A DNA stretch of 64,000 bases from Streptomyces xanthii (GTDB lineage: Bacteria; Actinomycetota; Actinomycetes; Streptomycetales; Streptomycetaceae), in NCBI RefSeq assembly GCF_014621695.1, contig NZ_CP061281.1, positions 310,001-374,000 on the forward strand, read 5' to 3'. Under the pieces are notes generated by a model that was not told where the DNA came from, ran no database searches, and saw nothing but the letters and a program-made list of their open reading frames with translations. Each line of letters begins with the position of its first letter. Position 1 is the first letter of the stretch. Of this stretch, positions 49,181 through 58,387 are shown one piece after another. Both the position numbers and the translations under genes were made by a program.

Positions 49181-50827
49181 GTGGGCGGCGAGCGGCACAC
49201 CAGGCGCAGGAAGACATGGCTCGCGGGAGCGGCGGCGCTCGCCCTCGCCGGGGCCGGCACGGCGGCCTGGGCGGTGGTGACGCCCGGCGAGGAGGCGCCC
49301 CGCACCGGTCCGCTGTCCGCCGCCGAGGTCCGCTCGGCCGCGACCGGGTTCCTGGACGCGTGGGCCGACGGGGACGCGGGGCGCGCCGCGTCCCGCACCG
49401 ACGACGAGAAGGCCGCGAAGGCCGCGCTGCGCGAGTACCTCGACTCGGCCCGCCTCTCCCCGGTGACGATCCGCCCCGGTGCACCGCGCGGCACCCGGGT
49501 CCCCTACGCGGTGCGCGCGGAGTTCCGCTACGACGGGGCGCGGGCGCCGCTCACGTACGAGGACGCGCTGACCGTGGTGCGGCGGGCCGGGGACGGGAAG
49601 GCGGTCGTGCGTTGGGCGCCGTCGGTGCTGCATCCCCGGCTGGACGCGGGCGAGCGGCTCTCGGTGCGGGACACCGGACCCGCCCCGGTACGGGCGACGG
49701 ACCGCGACGGCAGGACGCTGGACACCGGGGACTTCCCCTCGCTCGCGCCGGTGGTCGCCGGGCTCGGCCGCGCCTACGGCAAGGCCGCGGGCGGGCGGCC
49801 CGGTCTCGCACTGCGGGTGGTGCCTGAGGGCGGCGCGGGCGGGGACGCCGAGCCACCGGCCGGCGAGACGCTGCTCGAGGTCGCCGAGGGACGGCCCGGG
49901 AAGGTGCGGACCACGATCGATCCCACCGTGCAGAAGGCGGCCGAGGAGGAGGTCGCCAAGCGCTCCGACGCCTCGATCGTCGTCCTGAAACCGTCGACCG
50001 GCGAGGTCCTCGCGGTCGCCAACTCCCGTACCGACGGGCCGAACACCGCGCTGGAGGGGCGGCTCGCGCCCGGCTCCACGATGAAGATGATCACGGCGTC
50101 GCTGCTCCTGGAGAAGAAGCTGGCGACGCCGGACGCCCCGCACCCGTGCCCGAAGAACGCCTCGTACGGCGGCTGGACCTTCCACAACGTGGACGACTTC
50201 GAGATCCCCGGCGGCACCTTCCGGGCCGACTTCGCGGCGTCGTGCAACACCGCCTTCATCACGCAGGCCGGCAAGCTCGCGGACGACGATCTGCCGCGCC
50301 AGGCCCGTGAGGTGTTCGGCATCGGCACCCGCTGGTCGGTCGGGGTGGACGCGTTCGACGGGTCGGTGCCGGTGCAGCACGCCGCGTCGAAGGCCGCCGC
50401 GCTGATCGGCCAGGGCGAGGTGCGGATGAACCCGCTGACGATGGCGTCGGTGATCTCCACGGCGCGCACCGGCACGTTCCGCCAGCCGTACCTCGTGGCG
50501 CCGTCCGTCGACCACCGCGAACTCGCGAAGGCCGCCCGCACCCTCGACCCCACCGCGCACCGCAGGCTGCGGGACCTGCTGCACACGACGGCGACCTCCG
50601 GCTCGGCGTCCGGCGCCATGGCCGGGCTGTCCGGGGACGTCGGCGCGAAGACCGGCTCGGCGGAGGTCGTCGGGCAGGAGGACCCCAACGGCTGGTTCGC
50701 CGCCTGGCACGGCGACCTCGCCGCGGCCGCCGTGATGCAGCGCGGCGGCCGGGGCGGCGAGTCCTCGGGACCGCTCGTGGCGGCCGTCCTGAAGGCGGTC
50801 GACAAGGGCGACGAGGGCGACGACTAG
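49181..50827 (+). CDS. penicillin-binding protein (transpeptidase) with NTF2-like domain
   Basis: A 548-residue protein anchored by one N-terminal helix (TWLAGAAALALAGAGTAAWAVV). Residues about 45-140 form an NTF2/MecA-N-type domain (VRSAATGFLDAWADGD). A dimerisation-like part follows. The transpeptidase domain has S299-T-M-K302, S354-C-N356 and K490-T-G, all three catalytic motifs. It should cross-link peptidoglycan outside the cell. The GTG at 49181 has GGAGG 5 bases upstream; the longer frame from 49028 runs through the MITE and is rejected. The C-terminus is acidic (DKGDEGDD). Confidence 0.93.
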   Translation: MGGERHTRRRKTWLAGAAALALAGAGTAAWAVVTPGEEAPRTGPLSAAEVRSAATGFLDAWADGDAGRAASRTDDEKAAKAALREYLDSARLSPVTIRPGAPRGTRVPYAVRAEFRYDGARAPLTYEDALTVVRRAGDGKAVVRWAPSVLHPRLDAGERLSVRDTGPAPVRATDRDGRTLDTGDFPSLAPVVAGLGRAYGKAAGGRPGLALRVVPEGGAGGDAEPPAGETLLEVAEGRPGKVRTTIDPTVQKAAEEEVAKRSDASIVVLKPSTGEVLAVANSRTDGPNTALEGRLAPGSTMKMITASLLLEKKLATPDAPHPCPKNASYGGWTFHNVDDFEIPGGTFRADFAASCNTAFITQAGKLADDDLPRQAREVFGIGTRWSVGVDAFDGSVPVQHAASKAAALIGQGEVRMNPLTMASVISTARTGTFRQPYLVAPSVDHRELAKAARTLDPTAHRRLRDLLHTTATSGSASGAMAGLSGDVGAKTGSAEVVGQEDPNGWFAAWHGDLAAAAVMQRGGRGGESSGPLVAAVLKAVDKGDEGDD

Positions 50828-50856
50828 GGGTCTCCCGTCCGATCCGAACGCCGCCC

Positions 50857-51057
50857 CTAGTGCGGGACCGCGAAGAAGAGCACGGCGGCGAGGCCGAGCG
50901 CGCCGCACAGCGAGGCGGCCAGCGCGATGCTGACGCCCTTGGCCACGACCGCGGTCGTGTCACCCCCTTCCTGAACGCTGCGCCGCATCGCCCACACCGC
51001 CTCGGCGAGCAGGGCGACTCCCACGACTCCACTGAGCATCACCACTACATCGATCAT
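50857..51057 (-). CDS. small two-helix membrane protein
   Basis: A 66-residue protein: MIDVVVMLSGVVGVALLAEAVWAMRR, a charged loop RSVQEGGDTTAVV, and a second helix SIALAASLCGALGLAAVLFFAV. Clean two-segment topology supports a real gene, although the ribosome site is weak. Divergent from the FUSC gene. Function unknown. Confidence 0.6.
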   Translation of the reverse strand: MIDVVVMLSGVVGVALLAEAVWAMRRSVQEGGDTTAVVAKGVSIALAASLCGALGLAAVLFFAVPH

Positions 51058-51205
51058 GTGCTGATCGTCCGATGCGACCGCGCCGGTCGGCCGCAACCGG
51101 CGGGCGCGCCCCGTCCGGTTCCGACCGAACGGCCGCACGTCGGGGCCGCTTCCGTGTGCTCGTATGCTCGGAGGCGGCACGACGGATCGATCTTGGAGTG
51201 ACACG

Positions 51206-53455
51206 GTGGCGCGACGGCCGACCCTCAAGGGGACCTGGGACCGCTTCGTGGCGTCCGACCCCGGCCTGCTGCGGCTGATGGCGGGACTGCGGACCGTCGC
51301 GGCGATCGGCCTCGCGCTCGCCGTGCTCGCGATCATCGGCATGAGTGTGACGCAGATGGTCGTGGGCGCCATGACCGCGATGGTGAGCACGTTCGCGATC
51401 CGCGAGAAGACCGTCCGCGGCCAGGCCGTCACGCTCGCGCTCGGCCTGCCGGTCGCGCTCGTGGCGATATCCCTGGGCGCGGTCCTCAACCACCGGGTCG
51501 TCGCGGGCGACCTCTTCTTCGTCGCGCTGATCTTCGGCGCGGTCTACTCCCGGCGCTTCGGCGACCGGGGCACCGCGCTCGGCCTGATCGGCTTCCAGGT
51601 GTACTTCGTGTCCCTGTTCGTCGGCGCGGGCACCGGCCAACTGCCGCCCCTGTACGGGGTCCTGGCCATCGCCTTCGCGTGCAGCGCGGCGGCCCGCTTC
51701 GCGCTGGTGCCGGAGACCCCGCAGCGGGTGCTCGGCCGGCTGCGCGAGGCGTTCCGGGCCCGGCTCGGCCAGCTGGTCACGGCGCAGACGCGGCTGCTGG
51801 ACGCGCCTCCGGAGGAGCTCGACGACGTCCTGGACGACCTGCGCCGGCACACGGCCCGGCTCCACGAGTCGGCCCTGATGATCCAGGGCCGACTGGAGGA
51901 CGGCACGCGCGACGAGGCGGCGGCCGCGCTCGTCCAGCGCCGTGTCGCGGACGCGGAGGTCGCGGCCGAGCGCCTCGGAATGCTGCTCCTGAACGCCCGC
52001 AGCGCGGACCGTGCCGACACCCTGACCCTGCATCTGCCGGGCGCGCCCGTACCGGCCACCGGTCGGCTGCTGCGCCGCGAGGACGAGGCGACGGCGACGC
52101 TGCGCCGCGATCTGGGCGCCCTGCACCTCATGGTGATCCGCCCCACGGAGTCCAACCGGGGCACGGCCGTCGCCCAGATCCGCAACCGCCTGCTCGGCTA
52201 CCGCGACGAGGAGCGCATCCCGCCGGGCGCCACGCTCGCCGTGCAGGACGTGTTCCGCGGCATCGGTGAGGCGGCCCGCGCCGTGCTCGGTCTGCGGCTC
52301 GCGCTCGACGGGCCGCAGGACGAGTCGGACGACTCCCCCGCGACGACGCGTTCGCGCGAGGAGTTCGACGCGGAGGACGTGTCGATCTCGGTGGAGAAGG
52401 AGGTCGCCGAGGAGGCGGAGGAGGAGCCGTCGGGGCTGCGCCGCCCGACGACCCGCGCCGCGTTCCAGGTCGCGGTGGGCTCCTCGCTCGCCATCGTCGG
52501 CGGCGAGTTCCTGTCCACGCAGCGCTGGTACTGGGCGGTGCTCACCTGCTGGGTCGTGTTCCTCAACACGGCGTCCACCGGCGAGATCGTGGTCAAGGGC
52601 TACCGGCGGCTGCTCGGCACGGTGCTCGGTGTCGTCGCCGGTGTGGGGCTCGCGGGCGCGGTCGGCAACCACACGTGGATCGCGTTCGGCCTCGTCCTGC
52701 TCTGCGTGTTCGCCATGTTCTTCACCGCCCCGCTGTCGTACGCGCTGATGTCGTTCTTCGTCACGGCGATGCTCGGCCTGCTCTACACCCTGCTCAACAC
52801 GTACAGCGTCGACGTGCTCGTACTGCGGATCGAGGAGACGGCGCTCGGCGCGGCCTGTGGCATCATCGCCGCGATGCTGGTGCTTCCGGTGCGCACCGAC
52901 AGCCGTACGGACGAGCAGCTGGCGACGGTCCTGGAGCGGCTCGGCGACGTGGTGGCGGGAGCGGTGGAGCAGCTCAGCGGCGGCCCCGCGGCCGATCTGC
53001 TCGACAAGGCGCGGGACCTGGACACGGCGCTCGACGACCTGCGGGCGTCCACCCAGCCGCTGACGCATCCGATCACCCCGTTGCGCGAGCGCCGCCAGAC
53101 GGCCCGCTATCTGGTGGCCCTCCTTGAGACGTCGGCGTACCACGCGCGTTCCCTCGCGGCGACGGCCGAGCTCGTGCCGTACAGCAAGCGGGTGGGGGCC
53201 GATCCCCGGCTCGGGCGGGCGGCCCGGCGCATCGCGCACAACATCGACGTACTCGTCGCGCACGTCACCGAGGCCGACAGGAGCGGCCGCGTGGAGTCGG
53301 GCGCGAGCATCGCGGCGATGCTGGAGACGGACGGTCTCGGCGTGCCCGCGGCGAACACCGTGACGTTCCGCGTGCTGCGGCACCTGCAGCGTCTCGACGA
53401 GGGCATCACGGGTCTGGCCAGGCCCCTCGACGTTCCCGTGGGCCCGCGTGCGTGA
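51206..53455 (+). CDS. FUSC-family membrane protein
   Basis: A 749-residue protein with the two-part FUSC layout. An N-terminal bundle of about six membrane helices (from 20 to 165) is followed by a long cytoplasmic helical part. A second FUSC bundle (about 415-560: RAAFQVAVGSSLAIVGGEFLSTQRWYWAVLTCWVVF) is followed by a C-terminal helical domain. An acidic linker (DAEDVSISVEKEVAEEAEEEP) precedes the second bundle. Relatives export aromatic acids or other small molecules; the substrate here is unknown. GGAG lies 8 bases before the GTG. Confidence 0.88.
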   Translation: MARRPTLKGTWDRFVASDPGLLRLMAGLRTVAAIGLALAVLAIIGMSVTQMVVGAMTAMVSTFAIREKTVRGQAVTLALGLPVALVAISLGAVLNHRVVAGDLFFVALIFGAVYSRRFGDRGTALGLIGFQVYFVSLFVGAGTGQLPPLYGVLAIAFACSAAARFALVPETPQRVLGRLREAFRARLGQLVTAQTRLLDAPPEELDDVLDDLRRHTARLHESALMIQGRLEDGTRDEAAAALVQRRVADAEVAAERLGMLLLNARSADRADTLTLHLPGAPVPATGRLLRREDEATATLRRDLGALHLMVIRPTESNRGTAVAQIRNRLLGYRDEERIPPGATLAVQDVFRGIGEAARAVLGLRLALDGPQDESDDSPATTRSREEFDAEDVSISVEKEVAEEAEEEPSGLRRPTTRAAFQVAVGSSLAIVGGEFLSTQRWYWAVLTCWVVFLNTASTGEIVVKGYRRLLGTVLGVVAGVGLAGAVGNHTWIAFGLVLLCVFAMFFTAPLSYALMSFFVTAMLGLLYTLLNTYSVDVLVLRIEETALGAACGIIAAMLVLPVRTDSRTDEQLATVLERLGDVVAGAVEQLSGGPAADLLDKARDLDTALDDLRASTQPLTHPITPLRERRQTARYLVALLETSAYHARSLAATAELVPYSKRVGADPRLGRAARRIAHNIDVLVAHVTEADRSGRVESGASIAAMLETDGLGVPAANTVTFRVLRHLQRLDEGITGLARPLDVPVGPRA

Positions 53456-53506
53456 CGGGAGTTGATGATTGACTGGCCCGAACACCCGTGCTTGAGGAGG
53501 CACTTC

Positions 53507-54331
53507 ATGTCGGACCAGGGTTCCGGATACGCCGCCGCGTCTGAGCTGCGCAGCCGCATCGACACCACGACGCCGCACTCGGCCCGCTTCTGGAACTACT
53601 TCGTGGGCGGCAAGGACCACTACGAGGTGGACCGGGAGGTCGGCGACCAGATCAAGGAGATATTCCCCGGGCTCGTCGACGTGGCGCGCACCAGCCGGCA
53701 CTTCCTGGGCCGCATCGTGCGGCATCTGGCGGTCGAGCAGGGGGTGCGGCAGTTCCTGGACATCGGCACGGGGCTGCCGACCGGGGACAACACGCACCAG
53801 GTCGCCCAGAGCGTGGCCCCCGACGCCCGCATCGTGTACGTGGACAACGACCCGCTGGTCCTGACCCACGCGCGGGCGCTGCTGACCAGCACGCCCGAGG
53901 GTGCCACGGCGTACCTCGACGCGGACCTCTACGACCCGGCGACGATCCTCGAGGCGGCCGCGGGCACGCTCGACCTGTCGCGGCCGGTCGCGCTGATGAT
54001 CCTCAACACGCTGGGCCACGTCGACCCGGTCGAGCGGGCGCAGGGACTGATCAAGGAGCTCATGGCCGGGCTCGCGCCGGGCAGTTTCCTGGCGGTCAGC
54101 GACGGCACGGCCACGAGCCCGGGCATGATCGCCGCGTCCGAGGCGTACAAGGACAGCGGCGCGGTGCCGTACCACGTGCGCTCGGTCGCGGAGCTCACCT
54201 CGCTGTTCGACGGTCTCGAACTGCTGGAGCCCGGCGTCGTGCGGGTCACGGACTGGCGGCCGGAGCCCGGCGCCGCGCCGGCCGCGGGACCGGCGGTCGA
54301 CGCGTACGGCGGCGTGGCCCGCAAGGCCTGA
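53507..54331 (+). CDS. SAM-dependent methyltransferase (DUF574/Methyltransf_19)
   Basis: A 274-residue protein with the actinobacterial DUF574 opening SRIDTTTPHSARFWNYFVGGKDHYEVDREVGDQI. VRQFLDIGTGLPTGDNTHQVAQ is the SAM loop, followed by IVYVDNDPLVLTHARALL with the acidic ribose contact. GAGGAGG precedes the ATG. The family is greatly expanded in Streptomyces, with mostly unknown acceptors. It lies 51 bases after the FUSC gene and may be cotranscribed with it. Confidence 0.9.
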   Translation: MSDQGSGYAAASELRSRIDTTTPHSARFWNYFVGGKDHYEVDREVGDQIKEIFPGLVDVARTSRHFLGRIVRHLAVEQGVRQFLDIGTGLPTGDNTHQVAQSVAPDARIVYVDNDPLVLTHARALLTSTPEGATAYLDADLYDPATILEAAAGTLDLSRPVALMILNTLGHVDPVERAQGLIKELMAGLAPGSFLAVSDGTATSPGMIAASEAYKDSGAVPYHVRSVAELTSLFDGLELLEPGVVRVTDWRPEPGAAPAAGPAVDAYGGVARKA

Positions 54332-54352
54332 CGCCGGGCTCCGGCGACGGGG

Positions 54353-55672
54353 CTACTTCCCGGCCCACCGGCGGATCGTCGCGGTGGCGGCGTCCCGCTG
54401 GTCGGCCGGAAGGGCGGAGATCCGCGCGCCGTGGTTCGAGCCGGGCACGACGTACTTGTACGAGTCGTGGGCGCTCGGGGTGAACTGCTCGGCGCTCCAC
54501 GGGTCGTTCTGCCCGTACACGAAGAGCATGCGCCGCGAGTCGTTGCGCACCCACTTGTCGACGCCCTTGATCACGGTGCCGTCGTAGGTGGTGCGCATGC
54601 CCTCGGGCAGGACCGAGTTCGGCTGGTAGATGTCCGGGTAGTGGCGCACACCCTGGAGGTTCTTGAACTTGAGGCCGGCCCAGCCGAGCTGGGCGGCGGC
54701 CTGCCGGTAGTAGGGGCCGCTGCCGTTGGCGCCGAGGGTCGAGTCCTCGTAGACGGACAGGCCGTGGCCGAGGGACCACTGGTAGAGCTCGTCGTCGGAG
54801 ACGGTCTTCGCGTCGGGAACGGTGGGGCAGTCGGCGGCGGTGCCGGACTGCCAGAAGTTCCACACCTGGTCCAGGACGGCGAACTCGTAGGCGCGGTCGG
54901 TCGTGCCGAGCGTCTCGGTGAAGGTGTAGCCCTCGTCCTTCGCGGTCTGCTCGAACTTGGGGAGCAGCGTGTCGCGGCGGGCGAGCATCTCTCTCTGCAC
55001 GGCGGCGAGCGCGTCGCGGCACTGCTGGGTGCCGACGGACGTGAAGAAGCGCTCGTACGTGCTGTCGTCGTCGTTGTTCGCGTCGTTCGGGGCGACGTAG
55101 GCGACGACGCCGTCGTAGTCGCGCGGGTAGAAGCGGTAGTGGTAGGTCGCCGTCATGCCGCCCTTGGAGCCGCCGGTCGCGAGCCACTTGGAGGTCTTCT
55201 CGTACAGCGGCCGCACGGCCTGGACGACGGCGTGCTCGTCGGCGGCCTCCTGCTGGACGGTCATCTTGTTCCAGGGCGTGGCACCGGCGGGGACGGACGG
55301 CCCGAAGAAGCGGTGCTCCATGCTCAGCTGGTTGGCGTCGAGGAGCGCGGTGGGTTCGCGGGTCGACGAGGAGAGCCCGTAGCCACCGGTGTAGAAGACG
55401 ACGGGCCGGTCGGCGGACTTGTGCCAGAGGGTGAAGCGCTGCTGGAAGGTGCCGGCCGCCGGGTCGTCGTGGTCGACGGGCTGGGTGATCGACAGGGAGT
55501 AGAGCGGGAAGCCCTCCTTGTCCGTCACGCCGGTGACGGACACGCCGGGTATCGCGCGCAGCCGGTCCTCGAAGGACCCGTCCGCGGCGGAGGCCGGTGC
55601 GGCGGTCGCGGCGAGGGCGCCGGCGGTCAGAGCGGCGGACAACAGCAGCGTGGGTACGGTGCGCAGGCGCAC
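54353..55672 (-). CDS. secreted aminopeptidase, S37 (PS-10)/S28-like
   Basis: A 439-residue exported serine peptidase. A signal peptide (VRLRTVPTLLLSAALTAGALAATAAPASA) precedes a mature enzyme with VVFYTGGYGLSSSTREPT and SMEHRFFGPS. The nucleophile is in WLATGGSKGGMTATYHYRFYP, the Asp in YGQNDPWSAEQF and the His in VPGSNHGARISAL. This is the pattern of Streptomyces tripeptidyl/tetrapeptidyl aminopeptidases. The GTG at 55672 has GGGAGG 6 bases upstream, which decides against the longer frame. Confidence 0.9.
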   Translation of the reverse strand: MRLRTVPTLLLSAALTAGALAATAAPASAADGSFEDRLRAIPGVSVTGVTDKEGFPLYSLSITQPVDHDDPAAGTFQQRFTLWHKSADRPVVFYTGGYGLSSSTREPTALLDANQLSMEHRFFGPSVPAGATPWNKMTVQQEAADEHAVVQAVRPLYEKTSKWLATGGSKGGMTATYHYRFYPRDYDGVVAYVAPNDANNDDDSTYERFFTSVGTQQCRDALAAVQREMLARRDTLLPKFEQTAKDEGYTFTETLGTTDRAYEFAVLDQVWNFWQSGTAADCPTVPDAKTVSDDELYQWSLGHGLSVYEDSTLGANGSGPYYRQAAAQLGWAGLKFKNLQGVRHYPDIYQPNSVLPEGMRTTYDGTVIKGVDKWVRNDSRRMLFVYGQNDPWSAEQFTPSAHDSYKYVVPGSNHGARISALPADQRDAATATIRRWAGK

Positions 55673-55815
55673 GGATGCCTCCCGGGTTGTGGGCACGACG
55701 AGTTGGATCACGATCGGTGAGCGTGACCTTAACGCGCCCGGGGCCGCCGGGAGTTGAGTGCGGGAAGTTACTGCTCGTTACTGTCCCGGCCCGGGGTGCG
55801 GGCGGGGCCGGGAAC

Positions 55816-55859
55816 GCGCGGAGGCCGGGCCCCGCCGTGTGGCGGGACCCGGCCTCCGC
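55816..55859. terminator. hairpin terminator
   Basis: A 20-base arm (55816-55835) pairs with 55840-55859 around GTGT, with one mismatch. It lies downstream of the cyclophilin gene on the minus strand. Confidence 0.75.
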
Positions 55860-55867
55860 GAGTGACT

Positions 55868-55943
55868 CGGAACCGGTGGCTCAGGTCCGGCGGATCAGAG
55901 CCGGTGGTTCAGAGCCGTTGGTTCGGATCGGATCCGGTGGATC
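55868..55943. repeat. degenerate tandem repeat
   Basis: About five imperfect 14-17-base units of the form CCGGTGG-(T/C)TCAGA (for example GCCGGTGGTTCAGA) run between the terminator and the cyclophilin stop codon. No known function. Confidence 0.6.
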
Positions 55944-56433
55944 AGAGCTGGCCGGACTCGGAGATCGTGATCTTGGCGGCGGTGGCACCGCTGCGCGAGC
56001 CGAGGGACTCGATCTTCTTCACGAGCTCCATGCCGTCCTCGACCTCGCCGAAGACGACGTGCTTGCCGTCCAGCCACTCGGTGACGATCGTGGTGATGAA
56101 GAACTGCGAGCCGTTGGTGTTCGGGCCCGCGTTGGCCATGGAGAGCAGGCCCGGCTTGGTGTGCTTGAGCTCGAAGTTCTCGTCGGCGAACTTCTCGCCG
56201 TAGATGCTCTTGCCGCCGGTGCCGTTGCCGGCGGTGAAGTCGCCGCCCTGGAGCATGAAGGCCGGGATGACGCGGTGGAAGGAGGAGCCGGCGTAGCCGA
56301 AGCCCTTCTCACCGGTGCACAGCGCGCGGAAGTTCTCCGCGGTCTTCGGGACGACGTCGTCGAAGAGGTTGAACGTGATCCGCCCGGCGGGCTCGTCGTT
56401 GATCGTGATGTCGAAGTAGGTCTTGATTGCCAT
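55942..56433 (-). CDS. cyclophilin-type peptidyl-prolyl isomerase
   Basis: A 163-residue single-domain cyclophilin without signal peptide, so cytoplasmic. The active-site elements are [59 protein letters not shown] and [12 protein letters not shown]. It catalyses cis-trans isomerisation of Xaa-Pro bonds. The sequence is closer to eukaryote-like cyclophilins ([18 protein letters not shown]), as is known for Streptomyces cyclophilin A. Confidence 0.96.
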   Translation of the reverse strand: MAIKTYFDITINDEPAGRITFNLFDDVVPKTAENFRALCTGEKGFGYAGSSFHRVIPAFMLQGGDFTAGNGTGGKSIYGEKFADENFELKHTKPGLLSMANAGPNTNGSQFFITTIVTEWLDGKHVVFGEVEDGMELVKKIESLGSRSGATAAKITISESGQL

Positions 56434-56534
56434 GGCGCAATCTTTTCATCACGACGGGCGGATTGCCGATTCGGCCCGCCCGGACGACCGCGCCGCGACA
56501 CCCGGTAGTCACGGCGTGGCCGTACGTGACCGTT

Positions 56535-57014
56535 TCAGGCCGACAGGCGGTCGCGGGCCTGCACGCCGTCCTTGAGCGGCCGCATTCCGTGGGCCTTGGC
56601 GAGCCCGTACGGCGGCATGTCGCCGTAGATGGTCTCGTACGAGCCGGCCGGGACGACGTAGGTCTCGTGCCAGAGGCCGACATGACCGCCGCTGTTGCGC
56701 AGGAGCTTGTTGATCCGGCCCCACCACGGGCGGTGCCGCTTGTCGGGCAGGGCCGCATAGGTGAGCAGCTTGTCCTTGGACTCCCAGTACTGGATGACGA
56801 AGTACGAGCGCGGGCTCGCGGTGCCCAGGATGTGGTCGAGAAGTCCCAGACCTCGGTCCTTCTTCAGCTCCCTGAGCATCATGGGCATCGCGAAGAACAC
56901 CGGAATCCAGCGGTGCACCGCCCAGAAGTGATTGATCCGCATGCCGATGAGGAAGACGACGACGTCCTCATCGACGGCAGCGGTCGAGCGTCCCAGTTGC
57001 GTGCGTGCGGACAC
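56535..57014 (-). CDS. DUF4188-family protein
   Basis: A 159-residue protein. DEDVVVFLIGMRINHFWAVHRWIPVFFAMPMMLREL and YFVIQYWESKDKLLTYA are hallmarks of the DUF4188 family, which includes putative monooxygenase-like proteins. The GTG at 57014 (SARTQLGRSTAAVDED) gives the family start; GGGGGAG lies 2 bases upstream, unusually close. It is divergent from a MerR regulator with a palindrome between them, so is probably its target. Biochemical role unknown. Confidence 0.8.
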   Translation of the reverse strand: MSARTQLGRSTAAVDEDVVVFLIGMRINHFWAVHRWIPVFFAMPMMLRELKKDRGLGLLDHILGTASPRSYFVIQYWESKDKLLTYAALPDKRHRPWWGRINKLLRNSGGHVGLWHETYVVPAGSYETIYGDMPPYGLAKAHGMRPLKDGVQARDRLSA

Positions 57015-57096
57015 GACTCCCCCGATCCGTCGGACTACGAATGTGAGACTGCAGGCCATGAGCGTGCTGCGGCTGCGGCGATCACCGGAGCCGTGG

Positions 57097-57117
57097 TTGG
57101 ATAGTGGCACTTTCCAA
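57097..57117. promoter_or_regulatory. MerR operator candidate
   Basis: TTGGA (57097-57101) and TCCAA (57113-57117) are perfect 5-base arms around 11 bases, 15 bases before the merR ATG and about 80 bases from the divergent DUF4188 start. Confidence 0.45.
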
Positions 57118-57132
57118 GAAGGGGCACAAGAG

Positions 57133-57774
57133 ATGCGGCTTGCGGAGCTGAGCGAGCGCAGCGGGGTGCCGGTGGGCACCATCAAGTACTACCTGCGCGA
57201 AGGCCTGCTCCCGCCGGGGCGGCGGATCAGCGCGACCCAGGCGGAGTACGAGGAGGCGCACGTGCGCCGGCTCGCGCTGATCCGGGCGCTGGTCCAGGTC
57301 GGCCGGGTGCCGGTGGCCACGGCCCGCGAGGTGATCGCGGCGGTCGACGACGAGTCGCTCTCCACGACGTTCCGGGTGGGCGCCGCGATGTGGGCGCTGC
57401 CCCAGCCGCCGGACCCGGACCCGCAGGACCCGCACATCGTGCGGGCGACGGCGCTGGTCGAGTCGCTGCTCGACGAGCTGGGCTGGACGCACGCGCGGGA
57501 GATCGGCGCGCTGTCCCCCAGCTACCGCGCCCTGATCAGCTCACTGGCGACCCTGCCCCGGGTCGGCTACGAGTTCCCGCCCGAGCAGCTGACCCCCTAC
57601 GGCCGCGCCGTGGAGGAGATCGCGACGGTGGACCTCGACCACCTGGACCGGTACGACGACACCACCGAGAAGGCGGAGATCGTGGTCGGCGCCGCCGTGC
57701 TCTTCGAACCGGTGCTGCTCGCGCTGCGCCGGCTCGCCCAGGAGGAGCTGACGACCAGGCGTTACGGCTTGTGA
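57133..57774 (+). CDS. MerR-family transcriptional regulator
   Basis: A 213-residue regulator. The MerR HTH (1-75) reads MRLAELSERSGVPVGTIKYYLREGLLPPG, then AHVRRLALIRALVQVGRVPVATAREVI. The C-terminal 130 residues (from VRATALVESLLDELGW) form a helical effector domain unlike the metal-binding MerR tails; no Cys pair is seen, so an organic ligand is likely. AAGAGATG leads into the ATG. Divergent from the DUF4188 gene. Confidence 0.9.
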   Translation: MRLAELSERSGVPVGTIKYYLREGLLPPGRRISATQAEYEEAHVRRLALIRALVQVGRVPVATAREVIAAVDDESLSTTFRVGAAMWALPQPPDPDPQDPHIVRATALVESLLDELGWTHAREIGALSPSYRALISSLATLPRVGYEFPPEQLTPYGRAVEEIATVDLDHLDRYDDTTEKAEIVVGAAVLFEPVLLALRRLAQEELTTRRYGL

Positions 57775-57850
57775 GGACCGGGCCGGGGCTGCCTACGATG
57801 GCGGCAGGCCCCGGGATCCCGGTGGCGGGTCGGCAATCGGGAGGGGCGTC

Positions 57851-58129
57851 ATGATCATCTTCGGCACGCGGGGCTATGCGTACCAGCTCGCCATGCTCAC
57901 GCTGGTGTGCGGCAACTGCGGCAATCCGGCCGCGCACGCGCTGCGCAAGTACGTCACGAAGTTCACGCTGTTCTTCGTTCCCCTGTTCCCGATCTCGACC
58001 AAGTACCGCACCCAGTGCACGTTCTGCGGGCTCGAGCAGCAGCTGCCCAGGGAGCAGGCCGAGGGGATGCTCGCACAGGCCTCGCCGGCGGCGGGCGGCA
58101 GCGCGCACCAGCAGCACGTCCAGGGCTGA
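57851..58129 (+). CDS. zinc-ribbon domain protein
   Basis: A 92-residue protein. LVCGNCGNPAAHALRKYVTKFTLFFVPLFPISTKYRTQCTFCGLEQQL has two CxxC knuckles separated by a hydrophobic stretch (TLFFVPLFPIS). This arrangement is common in small actinobacterial zinc-ribbon proteins that may sit at the membrane. The tail is Ala/Gln-rich. GGAGGG precedes the ATG. Function unknown. Confidence 0.85.
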   Translation: MIIFGTRGYAYQLAMLTLVCGNCGNPAAHALRKYVTKFTLFFVPLFPISTKYRTQCTFCGLEQQLPREQAEGMLAQASPAAGGSAHQQHVQG

Positions 58130-58221
58130 GCGCCGGCCCGGCCCGGAGCCGGCCCCGCACGGGACCGGTGTCCGCCTGACGTTGGCCGAAAATATCCGCC
58201 CGGCGCCTTGCCCCGGGCCGC

Positions 58222-58387
58222 CTAGGGCCTTTCTTTCGGATCAGGCTGGATCAGGGAGCGGGGCGTGGTGCGTGCAGCTGCAAGGCGGAGGAGGGCGACA
58301 ACGCGGAGCGTTGGCAACCGACGACAACGCCGCAGATGCGCGTGCCACGCCCCGCGAGCCCAGCCTGATCCGAAAGAAAGGCCCTAG
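58222..58387. mobile_element. 166-bp MITE with perfect 28-bp terminal inverted repeats
   Basis: Bases 58222-58249 are the exact reverse complement of 58360-58387. A second pair, GCGGGGCGTGG (58258-58268) and CCACGCCCCGC (58345-58355), lies inside. Both ends read CTAGGGCC, with a TA that could be the target duplication, as in IS630/Tc1-mariner-type elements. It has no coding capacity and the parent transposase is not in the window. Confidence 0.8.

Noticed and set aside
50960..54175. 1071-codon open frame on the minus strand
   Set aside because: It lies antisense to the FUSC and methyltransferase genes, is rich in Arg, Glu and His without any domain, and is a typical G+C-bias shadow.
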